Shown in pieces: positions 34,801-40,702 of a stretch of 64,000 nucleotides of DNA (within the stretch, counting starts at the first letter, position 1; each line of letters starts with the position of its first letter). The stretch covers positions 2,995,001 through 3,059,000 of the forward strand of contig JAZGTN010000028.1 in the NCBI GenBank assembly GCA_037783415.1, in the 5' to 3' direction. Both the position numbers and the translations under genes were made by a program. The DNA is from Leptasterias polaris (taxonomy: Eukaryota > Echinodermata > Asteroidea > Forcipulatida > Asteriidae). The notes under the pieces are model-generated. The model worked only from the letters and a program-made list of their open reading frames with translations. It ran no database searches and had not been told where the DNA came from.

Positions 34801-37712
34801 AAATCCCATGGTAATCTTCAGGTCTTTTCATGGGATTTTCAATATGTTCATAATCAAATTTATAGGGCCTACCAAAAAAATATTTAAAATACATTTTCGA
34901 AATGTAAAAACAATCATGTTTTCAAACAGTTTATCTTCAAGAGAAGCAAATTTAATATACTGCCTTTAATTATTTTTTTCTTCTAGCAATTTGACCAGTT
35001 ATTTAGTTAGTTTTTTTTTTAAACAATACATTCTAACTCATGACCTTGGTTACACATACTAAAATCCTTACAGACTGATGCAGTTTTGCTAGAGTGGCCT
35101 CCACCATCCAATTTCCTCTTCTCCTATGTCCATCCACTCCAAATTGTTTGGACTTAGATAAGATTGAAATGTGTGACCCAGTGATTAGGGGTGTGGTGGG
35201 GGAGGGTGGCTACAAGCCCTAGTCCTTCTGAATCATTCACTTTGGCAATTGGGTATAATAAAAGGTTTTGGGACTGTAAGGGTTTAATAATTCTACAGCT
35301 CATTCCAGGCCTGGAATGGCACGGATGCTATGGCCTCTGTTGCCCCTGGTCTTGGCGTTAATGCGGGCCTTCAGAAGTTTCCCATCAAGACTTTGAAGAT
35401 TTTCCAGTGGAAGTGCCCTTTGCAAAATAAAAATGGCCTTGCCCTCACAAGGGTGAAATTCCAGGCCTGTCATTCTTTTGATGTGTCATTGAGAAGGCCA
35501 TCTGTCCAATCCTAAATGATTGTTACCCATGACACCTTGGCCCTATTTCATGAAAGCACAAAAACTTGCTGAGCATAGAAAAATCTTGCTTTAAGCAGAA
35601 ACAGGTCACCTGCCAAAATTCCATAAAACTTACATAGTTGCGGCAGTATTTTCTGCTTGACAACAGCTATGAAACTAGATTCTTGGGCCAATTCCAATTT
35701 CTTAGTTCTGTAGTGTAAGCAAATTGTTGTGCTAACTATAGTAGAAAAACTTGCTTAAATGCGTATTTCACAGGTTAGCAAGAAAAACTAGGCAGCCAGC
35801 TTACACGTTCACCATGGATTTCCAATGTTACATCATTCATTTTCATACAGTCGGCCCCTAATGCCTAAGCACCAGAAGGTTGCATTTTCGTGTGCTTACG
35901 TTTAGCAGCGATGAAACGGAAACTTAAAATCAGTCATTGAGCAGCTCATTGAACCGGAAACAGGTCAACTCGTACGCACGCAAACTCGTACGCCTGCCAA
36001 CCCGTACGCCAATTGGTCAACTCGTGCGCTTACCAACTCGTACACACACGAACTCGTACACACACAAACTCACCCAAGTGTGTAACAGCCTGCAATCGTG
36101 GACCCTCCTTTGTTCAACTCTTTGTGATAGCAACCGTGGACCACAAAGCTTTCCTTTGTGATAGCAACCGTGGACCTATTGTCCTCTTTTGTTATAGGTC
36201 CCCGGTTTGAATGTGGTTACCTACTCGTACGCACACAAACTCGTACGCGGGTGTATTTCTACATGTTTATTTTATACGAAAGCACTGACAGTGGGAATTA
36301 TTAATTCTAAATCAATTCGTAGTAGTTAGTACAACATTATTTCAAAGGAAGGAGGCTATAAAATGAAAGAGTGAAAATGTAATTTAAAGTAAAATTTAAA
36401 TACAAAGTTTAACTAAATGGAAGAGAATCCGTGCGCTTTGTTTGGGATCAAAAATAAAATTAGAAAGTAGTTTCCTTTTGAAGATGCCTTCTCAATAGAG
36501 AGATGACGAGTGGCCCAATCAAACTGGCAACTGAATCATCGTTCAATCAGTTTGTTGTCTGGAGTGGGAGCAGCTTAAAATTAACTTCAGGAAAACCTTT
36601 TTATTTTATTTTTTTTACATAGAGTAGGCTAAACATTTCCAAACAGGAAAAACTCCCCAAAATTTTCAGATTTCTAAATTTATTTACTATCAAAACTTTG
36701 GTCCTAACTGCCGTCCAATTTCAACATTTATTAAAATGGCCATTCTTTTCAAACAATTTACATTTTAACTGAGGAGAATTTCCATAAAACAGAAAAATAT
36801 CAGATAGATAGGCCCGAAACCTTTTCCCTATGTGAACTTGCGTACGAGTTGGTGGGTGTACGAGTTGGTGTGCATACGAGTTTGTGTGCATACGAGTTTG
36901 GGTGTGTACGAGTTGGTGCGTACGAGTTTGCGTGCGTAGGTCCTGAACTTACCATCGCTGTGTTTGAATCCAATAGTAGCTAAGATTTGATCCATCGTCA
37001 AACGGTTCTTCTTCAAACCGTAGGTGCTAAGCCACTTCTTTGTGGAGATCATCGTCTTCACATCTGGTTCCCATGTCTTCTTGGCTGGAGGTTTGAGCTT
37101 AATGACAGACGCAATGTCCTCTTTACTAATGCTGACTGACGAATGGTTGTTGTTTTTCTTTCTTGGGCCTAAATCAAATTTGGGATCTGTGTAAAGGATA
37201 CAAACATAAGAGATTAAATGTTTATAATACAAAAATACTATACGCATAATTCTTCAATCTAGAATGTTTTTCTACCGACATACACCACGATTCTCTGTGA
37301 ATTTGAAAACAGGAAAGTCTTGCAGAAAAATTACTTCAAAATCAGCCATGTCCCATGATGATCTTTATCAAATACTTGAAATAGGCCCTAGCCACTAGTC
37401 CAAAAAGAAATGCAAAACTCATACTAAAGGTGATGATATTGTTGAAATGTTCAGCATGGTCACCATTGGCATTGATTATAACATTAAAGATAGTGTAGTG
37501 GTAAGAACTAAACAAAACAAATCAAATCAACTAATTTAATTAATTAATTAGTTTTGTTGACATCATCTGATCATTGATGATTGATTGGTATTTTTTTGAT
37601 AAATTAAAAAAGATGTCTTAAGAATCAGATTTAAAAAAAATTAAATTATCGATGTGAACTTACTCTCCATTTCTGTTGATGACCGCACATTTGCGGTGTT
37701 TATCTCGTACAT
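8582..37712 (-). CDS. VWA3A: VWA3-family protein (von Willebrand A domain-containing 3A/3B-like), complete 18-exon gene
   Basis: Eighteen exons with AG/GT borders join in one frame from ATG (37710-37712) to TGA (8582-8584): 3465 nt, 1154 residues. Human VWA3A is about 1184 aa, which suggests VWA3A rather than VWA3B; this assignment is by length and layout only. Seen: short N-terminus; motif repeat 1 (about 64-94, WLSTYGLKK); degenerate VWA 1 (about 128-330; strand TIVLD at 173-177, DIKTS in place of DxSxS); repeat 2 (415-446); VWA 2 (about 513-700) with intact MIDAS residues D538-S540-S542, the T608/T610 region and LTDG at 629-632; a Ser/Arg/Pro-rich linker (751-836); repeat 3 (898-926); helical region; very acidic Ser/Glu tail ending RDLII. 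No signal peptide or membrane segment is visible, so it is intracellular. The family is linked to motile cilia (established association, not shown here). The first ATG in frame with exon 2 was chosen; two upstream ATGs are out of frame. Confidence 0.92.
9101..9384. mobile_element. Inverted-repeat element in the last VWA3 intron
   Basis: Arms of about 85 bp (9101-9189 and 9299-9384) share cagtgcccaaaccacagtat and the outer cacagaat. 284 bp in total, 59 bp from exon 18. Confidence 0.75.
10175..10344 (-). CDS. VWA3A: VWA3 exon 17
   Basis: Acceptor tcctgcag, donor GTAAGT. Encodes residues 946-1001: ILPLAHVTDNRHEISLVNPS, then an amphipathic helix (LQEAIQKFTRRLNRIVWEAL). Confidence 0.9.
10376..10665 (-). 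mobile_element. Family S3, second copy
   Basis: Shares ggatttgaaccaacg, tttgtcaatatctttgttcg and acaacctgggaagcggcagc with 11725-12030, in the same order and orientation. In VWA3 intron 16. Confidence 0.8.
10788..11183 (-). mobile_element. tRNA-Leu-derived SINE (family S1), near full length
   Basis: Minus strand: gtgtcgtggccgagcggtta, gactcaag anticodon-region words as in tRNA-Leu(CAA), B box gggttcgaatccc, then a body with ggtacccattttacccctg and cagctccctggggagtata, and a (TTA)n tail at 10788-10851. In VWA3 intron 16. Confidence 0.9.
11725..12030 (-). mobile_element. Repeat with internal tRNA-like unit (family S3)
   Basis: Minus strand: a 5' module (ggatcgtg-less; gatcccctggctgccgcttc, ttgttcggggggtgcc on the plus strand), then a tRNA-like unit with A box tagctcagttggtagag and B box ggttcaaatccc at 11750-11819. 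The anticodon loop lacks U33, so it is not a working tRNA gene. A near copy is at 10376-10665; fragments are at 46535-46590 and 63345-63495. Confidence 0.8.
12139..12295 (-). CDS. VWA3A: VWA3 exon 16 (motif repeat 3)
   Basis: Acceptor tttcag, donor GTAAGT. Encodes residues 893-945: third motif SSKRWLQKHGLKARK (898-912), then YDALGKTAVK and a helix ending VISQVFND. Confidence 0.92.
12438..12608. repeat. Interspersed repeat with inverted CTAGCAGAG arms
   Basis: Contains cctagcagagactttctcga and (inverted) gagaaagactctgctacgg. A second copy at 47594-47766 shares the flanks (gagaaaatagaact, gttgcaaactgctta). Confidence 0.6.
12607..12845 (-). mobile_element. SINE S1, truncated head
   Basis: Minus strand: gtgggtttgaatccctgtcg and the body with cagctccctgggaagtatac. 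In VWA3 intron 15. Confidence 0.8.
12925..13165 (+). mobile_element. tRNA-derived SINE (family S2)
   Basis: A box agtggtcttttggtaagaca, B box gggttcgaatccc, then cctgtaacttttttcacag. In VWA3 intron 15. Confidence 0.85.
13260..13314 (-). CDS. VWA3A: VWA3 exon 15 (short, lysine-rich)
   Basis: A 55-nt exon: acceptor ccaacag, donor GTAAGT. Encodes residues 875-892, very basic (EKESQKAKTPQKKKLL). Phase 1 in, phase 2 out, and required to keep exons 14 and 16 in frame. Confidence 0.82.
13855..14043 (+). mobile_element. LINE 3' fragment (decayed)
   Basis: Plus strand contains FSHAGPSLWNASPLNLRLVD and SFKTNLKTHLKL in frame, the same LINE C-terminal class. In VWA3 intron 14. Confidence 0.65.
14319..14432 (-). 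CDS. VWA3A: VWA3 exon 14
   Basis: Acceptor ccttcag, donor GTAAGA. Encodes residues 837-874, with TSWLRLKGSLDGWVVPETR and a Gln-rich helix (LQKQQQRF). Confidence 0.88.
14612..14985 (+). mobile_element. SINE S1
   Basis: Plus strand: ggtgtcgtgtccaaatag head, gtgggttcgagtcccggtc B box, and an attattattg tail. In VWA3 intron 13. Confidence 0.85.
15354..15515 (+). mobile_element. Penelope-like fragment, copy without the hammerhead
   Basis: Runs from cagaactgagaagtctcccg to caggcaatgcctcaaatcc; a close match, inverted, to 30785-30945. In VWA3 intron 13. Confidence 0.6.
15819..16075 (-). CDS. VWA3A: VWA3 exon 13 (Ser/Arg/Pro linker)
   Basis: Acceptor attcacag, donor GTAAGT. Encodes residues 751-836, a low-complexity basic linker with repeated SxxRPMS-type segments (RPMSAHG, RPMSSLSMSS, RPISANAR). 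An internal GTAAGC near 16012 could be a cryptic donor. Confidence 0.85.
16360..16612 (-). mobile_element. SINE S1 variant
   Basis: Minus strand: gtgtaggttcgagttccggt, cacttgtttgcttaagcaag. In VWA3 intron 12. Confidence 0.8.
16797..17280 (-). mobile_element. LINE 3' fragment
   Basis: Minus-strand open segment (17229-16915) reads PHWLPIRARINFKLL, then APSYLQELI and AAPRLWNSLPRNIQ, the usual C-terminus of L2/CR1-type LINEs, followed by a 3' tail ending in a (TACA)n run near 16770-16790. In VWA3 intron 12. Confidence 0.8.
17455..17645 (+). mobile_element. SINE S2, truncated
   Basis: ctcgctcagcagtggctagtg through gggttagaatcccacgtgag, weakly conserved after that. In VWA3 intron 12. Confidence 0.65.
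17687..18030 (-). CDS. VWA3A: VWA3 exon 12 (end of VWA 2 and helical region)
   Basis: Acceptor ttttgcag, donor GTAAGA. Encodes residues 637-751: IPIHTISFNCNDREANDFL, ADSGGRYHYYSDD, then a charged helix (EEMKKGQDDIKKLADLRAQ). The HTISFN..A..FL..LA pattern is the usual last strand and helix of this VWA class. Confidence 0.93.
18236..18640 (+). mobile_element. LINE 3' fragment (decayed)
   Basis: Plus strand: SLHWLPVQ, RIDFKILTLVYKSI and FLWNRLPDSIQN appear in broken frames, the LINE C-terminal signature. In VWA3 intron 11, directly before the 34-bp array. Confidence 0.7.
18723..19096 (+). repeat. 34-bp tandem array, 11 copies
   Basis: Near-identical 34-bp units (tgctctagaggcaccctagc plus 14 more) start at 18723, 18757 and so on to 19063. 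Units differ almost only at the last base (A or G). In VWA3 intron 11. Adjacent units touch, so this is a minisatellite, not CRISPR. Confidence 0.97.
19448..19678 (-). CDS. VWA3A: VWA3 exon 11 (VWA domain 2)
   Basis: Acceptor tctgcag, donor GTAAGT. Exactly 77 codons (560-636). Contains FNLVKFGSRSTSW, the MIDAS threonine region GSTNT (606-610) and YLLTDGRPDH with the MIDAS aspartate D631. Confidence 0.93.
19905..20165 (-). mobile_element. SINE S1 variant, headless
   Basis: Minus strand: gtgttcttaagcaagactct, then the agcgctttgagtctgtttta 3' part and an attgttattattg tail. In VWA3 intron 10. Confidence 0.75.
20274..20412 (-). CDS. VWA3A: VWA3 exon 10 (VWA domain 2, MIDAS)
   Basis: Acceptor tatttag, donor GTTAGT. 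Encodes residues 513-559. It contains YILIDTSNSM, the canonical DxSxS metal-ion-dependent adhesion site (D538, S540, S542), followed by helix 1. Confidence 0.93.
20640..21010 (-). mobile_element. tRNA-derived SINE (family S5)
   Basis: Minus strand: gggcggtcaggttggtgtag, ggttcgaatcccaccag, tttcagtccctgcctgattg, ttttcctcccacatctaaaa. Partly duplicated at its left end. Another copy is at 31690-31960; a diverged relative is at 26650-26830. Confidence 0.8.
21108..21262 (-). CDS. VWA3A: VWA3 exon 9
   Basis: Acceptor catttag, donor GTAAGC. Encodes residues 462-513, with YCDKFCHVSWKDGSLKHVHV and a basic helix into VWA 2. Ends in phase 2, completing Arg513 with exon 10. Confidence 0.9.
21425..21640 (+). 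mobile_element. SINE S2
   Basis: ttgatggtctagtggtaaga, ctctagcatggaaaaagtcg, aacatgcctgtgaattttgt. In VWA3 intron 8, just before an S1 copy. Confidence 0.85.
21645..21998 (-). mobile_element. SINE S1
   Basis: Minus strand, tRNA-like head at 21998 and the (TAA)n side at 21645. Contains cagctccctggggagtatac. In VWA3 intron 8. Confidence 0.88.
22166..22368 (-). CDS. VWA3A: VWA3 exon 8 (motif repeat 2)
   Basis: Acceptor tatcacag, donor GTAAGA. Encodes residues 394-461, with the second SSKEWIYKHGLRARK motif (415-429) followed by YDAL and AFKHCDG. Confidence 0.92.
22415..22780 (+). mobile_element. SINE S1 head joined to family S4
   Basis: 22415-22550 is an S1 tRNA-like head (ggttcgagtcctgttgatga). 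22555-22780 is another repeat (cagtgcattctgctcaacca, aaggggggtaaccctg-like) shared with 24415-24640. In VWA3 intron 7. Confidence 0.7.
23823..23847. repeat. Poly-C tract (25 nt)
   Basis: Uninterrupted C run. Similar C/G runs occur at 199-218, 19245-19261 (G) and 30455-30474 (G). Length may be affected by assembly. Confidence 0.9.
23932..24149 (-). CDS. VWA3A: VWA3 exon 7
   Basis: Acceptor actaaag, donor GTATGA. Encodes residues 321-394: RFHAFAFNKLDSDV, a Gly/Pro loop (GGVPPGAGARED), and a helix EELEEARHVL-like segment (TELEEARHVLSDVQVLLDNA). The same RYH/RFHAF transition after the VWA core appears in exon 12. Confidence 0.9.
24415..24640 (+). repeat. Interspersed repeat S4
   Basis: ggtagtgcattctgctctac through gtgatgttaggcaatatctc, also at 22555-22780; a 50-bp inverted piece is at 30058-30108. 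Confidence 0.75.
24890..25310 (-). mobile_element. LINE 3' fragment with TTA tail
   Basis: Minus-strand open segment reads RIQFKTLLYVFKCLKDIAPP and AAELWNSLPISVRDSSCV: same LINE C-terminal class. It ends in (TTA)n at about 24884-24905. In VWA3 intron 6. Confidence 0.8.
25822..25991 (-). CDS. VWA3A: VWA3 exon 6 (VWA domain 1, end)
   Basis: Acceptor ctctgcag, donor GTAATT. Encodes residues 265-321: IEAVYLFSEGTSAS, then INVVAFNNTDSTTIKFLKDL, then LTGGR. In VWA 2 the corresponding segment reads VYLLTDGRPD; the metal-binding Asp is Ser here. Confidence 0.9.
26922..27057. mobile_element. Small MITE 'AAGCCC(T)ATTCATACT'
   Basis: Inverted ends aagccctattcatactc / gaagtatgagtttggctt. A diverged relative starts at 23268 (aagcccggttcatacttcc). 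Confidence 0.6.
27103..27262 (-). CDS. VWA3A: VWA3 exon 5 (VWA domain 1)
   Basis: Acceptor tttccag, donor GTAAGC. Encodes residues 211-264 with VMFQPHAVPVSRDSLQNAM and AMDWLRNLDSVAATTKT, the equivalent of VWA 2 exon 11 (AWQWVRNLTISGSTNT). Confidence 0.9.
27470..27790 (-). mobile_element. LINE 3' fragment (decayed)
   Basis: The reverse strand holds APRLWNSLPKYLRDT in a broken frame. In VWA3 intron 4. Confidence 0.6.
28425..28615 (-). mobile_element. SINE S1 fragment
   Basis: Minus strand: ggccgagtcattcgagagtg, gagcaagacacttttgatat, cactcctaaggagttgat. In VWA3 intron 4. Confidence 0.75.
28618..28810. mobile_element. MITE 'GCCCAATTTCATAGAGCTGC'
   Basis: Inverted ends gcccaatttcatagagc / atgaaattgggc; interior ggctggtaaccttattctgg. 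A second copy is at 34214-34398, and degraded relatives are near 2100-2240, 4160-4260, 35540-35700 and 62700-62790. Confidence 0.7.
29110..29509. mobile_element. MITE built from CCAATTGGA-like words
   Basis: About 400 bp with inverted ends CCCTTACYAAAATTTCCAAT. The interior is a dense run of ccaattgg / ttggaaat words in both orientations. In VWA3 intron 4. Confidence 0.75.
29736..29986 (-). CDS. VWA3A: VWA3 exon 4 (VWA domain 1, first strand)
   Basis: Acceptor aaatag, donor GTGAGA. Encodes residues 128-211: helix with RRIEWLTSEARRLFG, then core strand TIVLDIKTSS. This matches exon 10 (RVDWLQQ..RELFG..YILIDTSNS), so exons 4 and 10 open two homologous VWA units; here the metal-site serine of DxSxS is lysine. 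Confidence 0.9.
30785..31145 (-). mobile_element. Penelope-like retroelement fragment with hammerhead-like motif
   Basis: Minus strand. After a hammerhead-like core (31120-31075) comes a segment with gcaggacagttcttttcaga, ctactccgcggcagtagaat and ccaaatatacattgatacct. The same segment recurs at 15354-15515 (+) and 60590-60800 (+). The arrangement is like the terminal region of Penelope-like elements, which carry hammerhead ribozymes. No reverse transcriptase here, so the family is inferred. Confidence 0.55.
31075..31120 (-). ncRNA. Hammerhead-ribozyme-like core
   Basis: Minus strand, 5' to 3': stem I strand gtctc, core CTGACGA (consensus CUGANGA), one extra T, stem II GACTAG/CTAGTC with a 6-nt loop, GAA, minimal palindromic stem III ACGT, then T (cleavage H17), and stem I return gagac. 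Only the unpaired T after CUGACGA departs from the consensus. Confidence 0.5.
31565..31662 (-). CDS. VWA3A: VWA3 exon 3
   Basis: Acceptor tttcag, donor GTAAGT (31559-31564). Encodes residues 95-127, including YGEGLFTRYPTRNGKVYNVN. Starts in phase 1 and ends in phase 0, consistent with its neighbours. Confidence 0.85.
31690..31960 (-). mobile_element. SINE S5
   Basis: Minus strand: tttcagcccctacctgattg, gtttccctcccacatctaaa. Immediately 3' of VWA3 exon 3's acceptor side in intron 2. Confidence 0.75.
32848..33252 (+). mobile_element. SINE S1 variant
   Basis: Plus strand: ctggactcaagctcttg, tcaagtcccggtcgtgacac, cttaagcaagacacttaacc, with a (TTA)n tail at about 33235-33252. In VWA3 intron 2. 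Confidence 0.85.
33286..33322. repeat. Perfect 14-bp stem hairpin
   Basis: TCACAAGGTGAAAT, a 9-nt loop, then its exact complement. It could be the remains of a MITE or a terminator-like fold; no function inferred. Confidence 0.85.
34214..34398. mobile_element. MITE, second copy of the 28.6-kb family
   Basis: Shares caatttcatagagctgctt and ggctggtaaccttattctgg with 28618-28810 and ends in gtgaaattgggccca. In VWA3 intron 2. Confidence 0.7.
34400..35960. other. VWA3 intron 2, nothing specific
   Basis: AT-rich intron; a degraded MITE at 35540-35700 and one small (GGTGTGG)-rich patch near 35190. No coding signal. Confidence 0.55.
35967..36940. mobile_element. Fold-back element with tandem-repeat arms (element 1)
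   Basis: Left arm (35967-36100 and 36222-36250) repeats aactcgtacgcacacaa-like units of about 16 bp. The right arm (36834-36940) carries the same units in the opposite orientation. The centre holds three copies of a gatagcaaccgtggacc-type unit. No clear target duplication found. The right arm ends 12 nt from the VWA3 exon 2 donor. Confidence 0.7.
36953..37186 (-). CDS. VWA3A: VWA3 exon 2 (motif repeat 1)
   Basis: Acceptor ttacacag before 37186 and donor GTAAGT at 36947-36952. Encodes residues 17-95: a basic Asn/Lys-rich stretch, then the first STKKWLSTYGLKK motif. The donor lies 12 nt from the tandem-repeat arm of a fold-back element. Confidence 0.9.
37664..37712 (-). CDS. VWA3A: VWA3 exon 1 (start codon)
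   Basis: Begins at ATG 37710-37712 in the context caagATG and ends at a GTAAGT donor (37658-37663), phase 1. Encodes 16 residues starting MYEINTANV. This frame was chosen because only it joins exon 2 without a stop. Confidence 0.75.
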
Positions 37713-37728
37713 CTTGAAATGCGCTGTA

Positions 37729-37736
37729 CATCACAT
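37729..37736 (-). promoter_or_regulatory. Two overlapping upstream ATGs before the VWA3 start
   Basis: Minus strand reads ATGTGATG, some 20-25 nt upstream of the chosen start. The first ATG is followed at once by TGA (a start-stop uORF). The second is out of frame and, after splicing, stops early in exon 2. They count only if transcription starts upstream of them. Confidence 0.4.
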
Positions 37737-38692
37737 GATGAAGAACACGGAATGAACATGCACACACCGCTGACAACACGGCCTACAGTGCTGCAGCAGG
37801 CAGACGGCAGAACGGTACAGGTGGAAAATAGAAAATAAACGGGGTATTTTGCCCAGCTGGTCCAGTTAAATATCTCAAATCTTCAACATCTCACTGTCCA
37901 TTTACTCCGTTAAAATAGTTCCAAAGCATATTTTCGTCATGATGAATGTATAAAATCCCAAGTCAATTGGATGTAATCGTAGTTTTTTTGGACGATATCA
38001 CTTGTATTTCGTGACAGATATTACAGCTGTTGTCATGCACCGTCTAGTTGCCTAGTACTTTGGTACACAAATTCAACCAATCAATTAACGTGTGCTACTA
38101 TGCCTTGTTCAGTAGTTTACTTTTTAGTAAAATTATTTAAAAGCATTGTCAAAATGAAGTGACACATAATATAAAAAATAATTGTACATTTATTCATAAA
38201 TATATTTAATAGAGCAAAATATACAAAATTATTGTTATATTTGATTAATTTGTACACTATTAATTTTACTCTTTTTGACTACCTTCTAAAGCTGTTGATT
38301 TTCCGGCGGGTTTTCAAACAACAAACGTCCGGCGCATTAGTGCGTAACATGTTCAATGCATAACGCCTTGGTGAGCTTTTTATCCCATCAGACTTTAGAC
38401 TTGGTTCCAAGTCTGTGCTCGTGGTTTTTAGTCTACCTGATAGCCAATACATAATTGCCTGAAATAGCGCCCTCTTGTGGATTAACCTCCGTCTTTTCGA
38501 GCTGAGACCGCGTGATAGCCATTCTGGCTGCGGGGGAAATTTTGTGTGGCTGATGCAGAGAAATAACCGCGATCTCAGACTTGAAATCAAGTCTAATCAG
38601 ACTTTGAATGGGACAGCCAACAAATCGATATAAACGGATAACATACAATTTTTAAAAGGCATTGTTTGGATGTTGTGTTTGAAGCAATAGCA

Positions 38693-39676
38693 CCGTAGTA
38701 CGAAAGCCCAATCGTGCCACTGAAGTATATATTATCAGCGGGAACTAATCCGTTATAACGAATTAATAATCCGTTATAACGAATTAGTAATCCGTTATAA
38801 CGAATTAATAATCCGTTATAACGAATTAATAATCCGTTATAACGAATTAATAATCCGTTATAACGAATTAGTAATCCGTTAAAACGAATTACTAATTCGT
38901 TATTACGAATTAACAATTGGCCCATCTCCATGGTGCGACGTACTAAGTACGCCCGAGTTCGGATGCGGCGTTCCTGCCATATTATAACCACTGCCGAAAT
39001 CATCAATTCGGACTCGGCCGCACAGTCGCACCAATTAACAATTAGCCCACCTCCATGGTGTGACTGTGCGGCAGTGCCCGACCGTTGTTCCGGCCATATC
39101 CACATAGCCACTACCGAAGTCATCAATTCGGACACGGCCGTACAGTACGTCGCATCATCGAGATGGGCCAATTGTTAATTCGTTATAACGAATTACTAAT
39201 TCGTTTAAACGGATTACTAATTCGTTAAAACGAATTAACAATCGGCCCACCTCCACGGTGCGACTGAACGGCCGAGTCCGAATTGATGATTTCGTATATG
39301 GCAGGAACGCCGAAAAGTTCCATAACTCATCGTTGTTGTAGTCAACGGCTATCCGCATCCGAAATCATCAGTTCGCACTCGGCTGTTCAGTCGCATCATG
39401 GAGGTGGGCCAATTGTTAATTCGTTTTAACGGATTACTAATTCGTTTTAACGAATTATTAATTCGTTATAACGGATTATTAATTCGTTTTAACGGATTAT
39501 TAATTCGTTATAACGGATTACTAATTCGTTATAACGGATTACTAATTCGTTATAACGGATTATTAATTCGTTATAACGGATTATTAATTCGTTATAACGG
39601 ATTATTAATTCGTTATAACGGATTAGTTCCCGCTGATAATATATACTTCAGTGGCACGATTGGGCTTTCGTACTAT
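38693..39676. mobile_element. Fold-back element with 21-bp repeat arms and target duplication (element 2)
   Basis: 984 bp flanked by identical AGCAATAGCA (38683-38692 and 39677-39686). Inverted ends start TAGTACGAAAGCCCAATCG and match for more than 50 bp. Next come arrays of a 21-bp unit containing the palindrome CGTTATAACG (about 8 copies left, about 10 right, opposite orientation). The middle has further inverted copies of a ggcccacctccatggtg-type module. No transposase. Open frames reading (LLIRYNG)n on both strands are by-products of the 21-bp unit. Confidence 0.9.
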
Positions 39677-39996
39677 AGCAATAGCAGATTGATAGATCTT
39701 TGGCCACGGGAGGTCGTTTGGGAAAGTGCGAGCCTTCAAAGTTCAATTTTCTTCAAAGAGCAATTAAAAACTCCTTGGAGTTATTAATTGTAAATACTCG
39801 GAGTAGAAAGAAACAGTTTTGCGGTTTATAGAAAAAGCAACAGGAAAATGTTCAAAGAGGAACTACAACTAAAAAATTCCTCAGATAAAAACGTCAGGAT
39901 AGAAACAGTTTGTAGCAGTTGTTTTCTATATTCCCCAAGGTTAATTTGATCATTAATTTTAAAAAAAGGTCAGCGGTCGATCCAATTTGCAGCTAC

Positions 39997-40702
39997 GGGT
40001 CGCACTAAAAGCCGACAACTGACAAGGCCTGACGACAACTGCCGACAACAAATTTTAAATGCACTTTCAAACAATGTTTGAACAAAAATAAACCCTGAAT
40101 TATATGTGTAAGAGTCATATGTATCCAAATCACCTTCAATCTGTTGAAAAAGTTTTGTTTTTAATTGTAAAAAGGGGTTGTTTTTTACCACGAATTAGTA
40201 ATGACTGTGTCCGCCTTGTTGTCTTTGGACGGTACTTAGAAGATACCATTATACTACAGGGGTATGAAAACGGCAAGTTAAGTTGTCTTTATTTTAACGG
40301 TATCATTTAAAAAACCAACATGGGACTAGAGTAGTAAAATGACAGCCAGTAAATATTTCTTTTTCTTAAAAAAGGAAAGAACAAAATAAGAAAGAACGAA
40401 AAAAGCAGTAAAAAAAAACCAGCCCTCAGAACTTACTCATTGCATAAATGGTATCGTCCAAATGCGTTCAAGATGCATCATGGCGGACACTTCTTTTCGT
40501 TACTAAATCGTGGTAATAAAACCTTTTTTAACAGTTAAAAACAAAACTTTTTCAACAGGTTGAAGGTGATTTGGATACATATGACTCTTTCACATATATT
40601 TAACGGTTTATTTTTGTTCAAACATTGTTTGAAAGTGCATTTAAAATTTGTTGTCGGCAGTTGTCGTCAGGCGTCGTCAGTTGTCGGCTTTTAGTGTGAC
40701 CG
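39997..40702. mobile_element. Long inverted-repeat element with 8-bp target duplication (element 3)
   Basis: 706 bp flanked by identical GCAGCTAC (39989-39996 and 40703-40710). The inverted arms (about 39997-40216 and 40490-40702) begin near CACTAAAAGCCGACAACTGA and are about 215 bp with small differences. No coding capacity. The 8-bp duplication suggests a hAT- or Mutator-type mover. Confidence 0.88.

Noticed and set aside
38040..38065. RFX X-box upstream of VWA3 (cilia-type regulation)
   Set aside because: Only the GTTGCC half-site is present; the second half is missing.
38593..39787. Open frames reading (LLIRYNG)n on both strands
   Set aside because: Produced by the 21-bp unit of the fold-back element; the same peptide appears on opposite strands because the arms are inverted.
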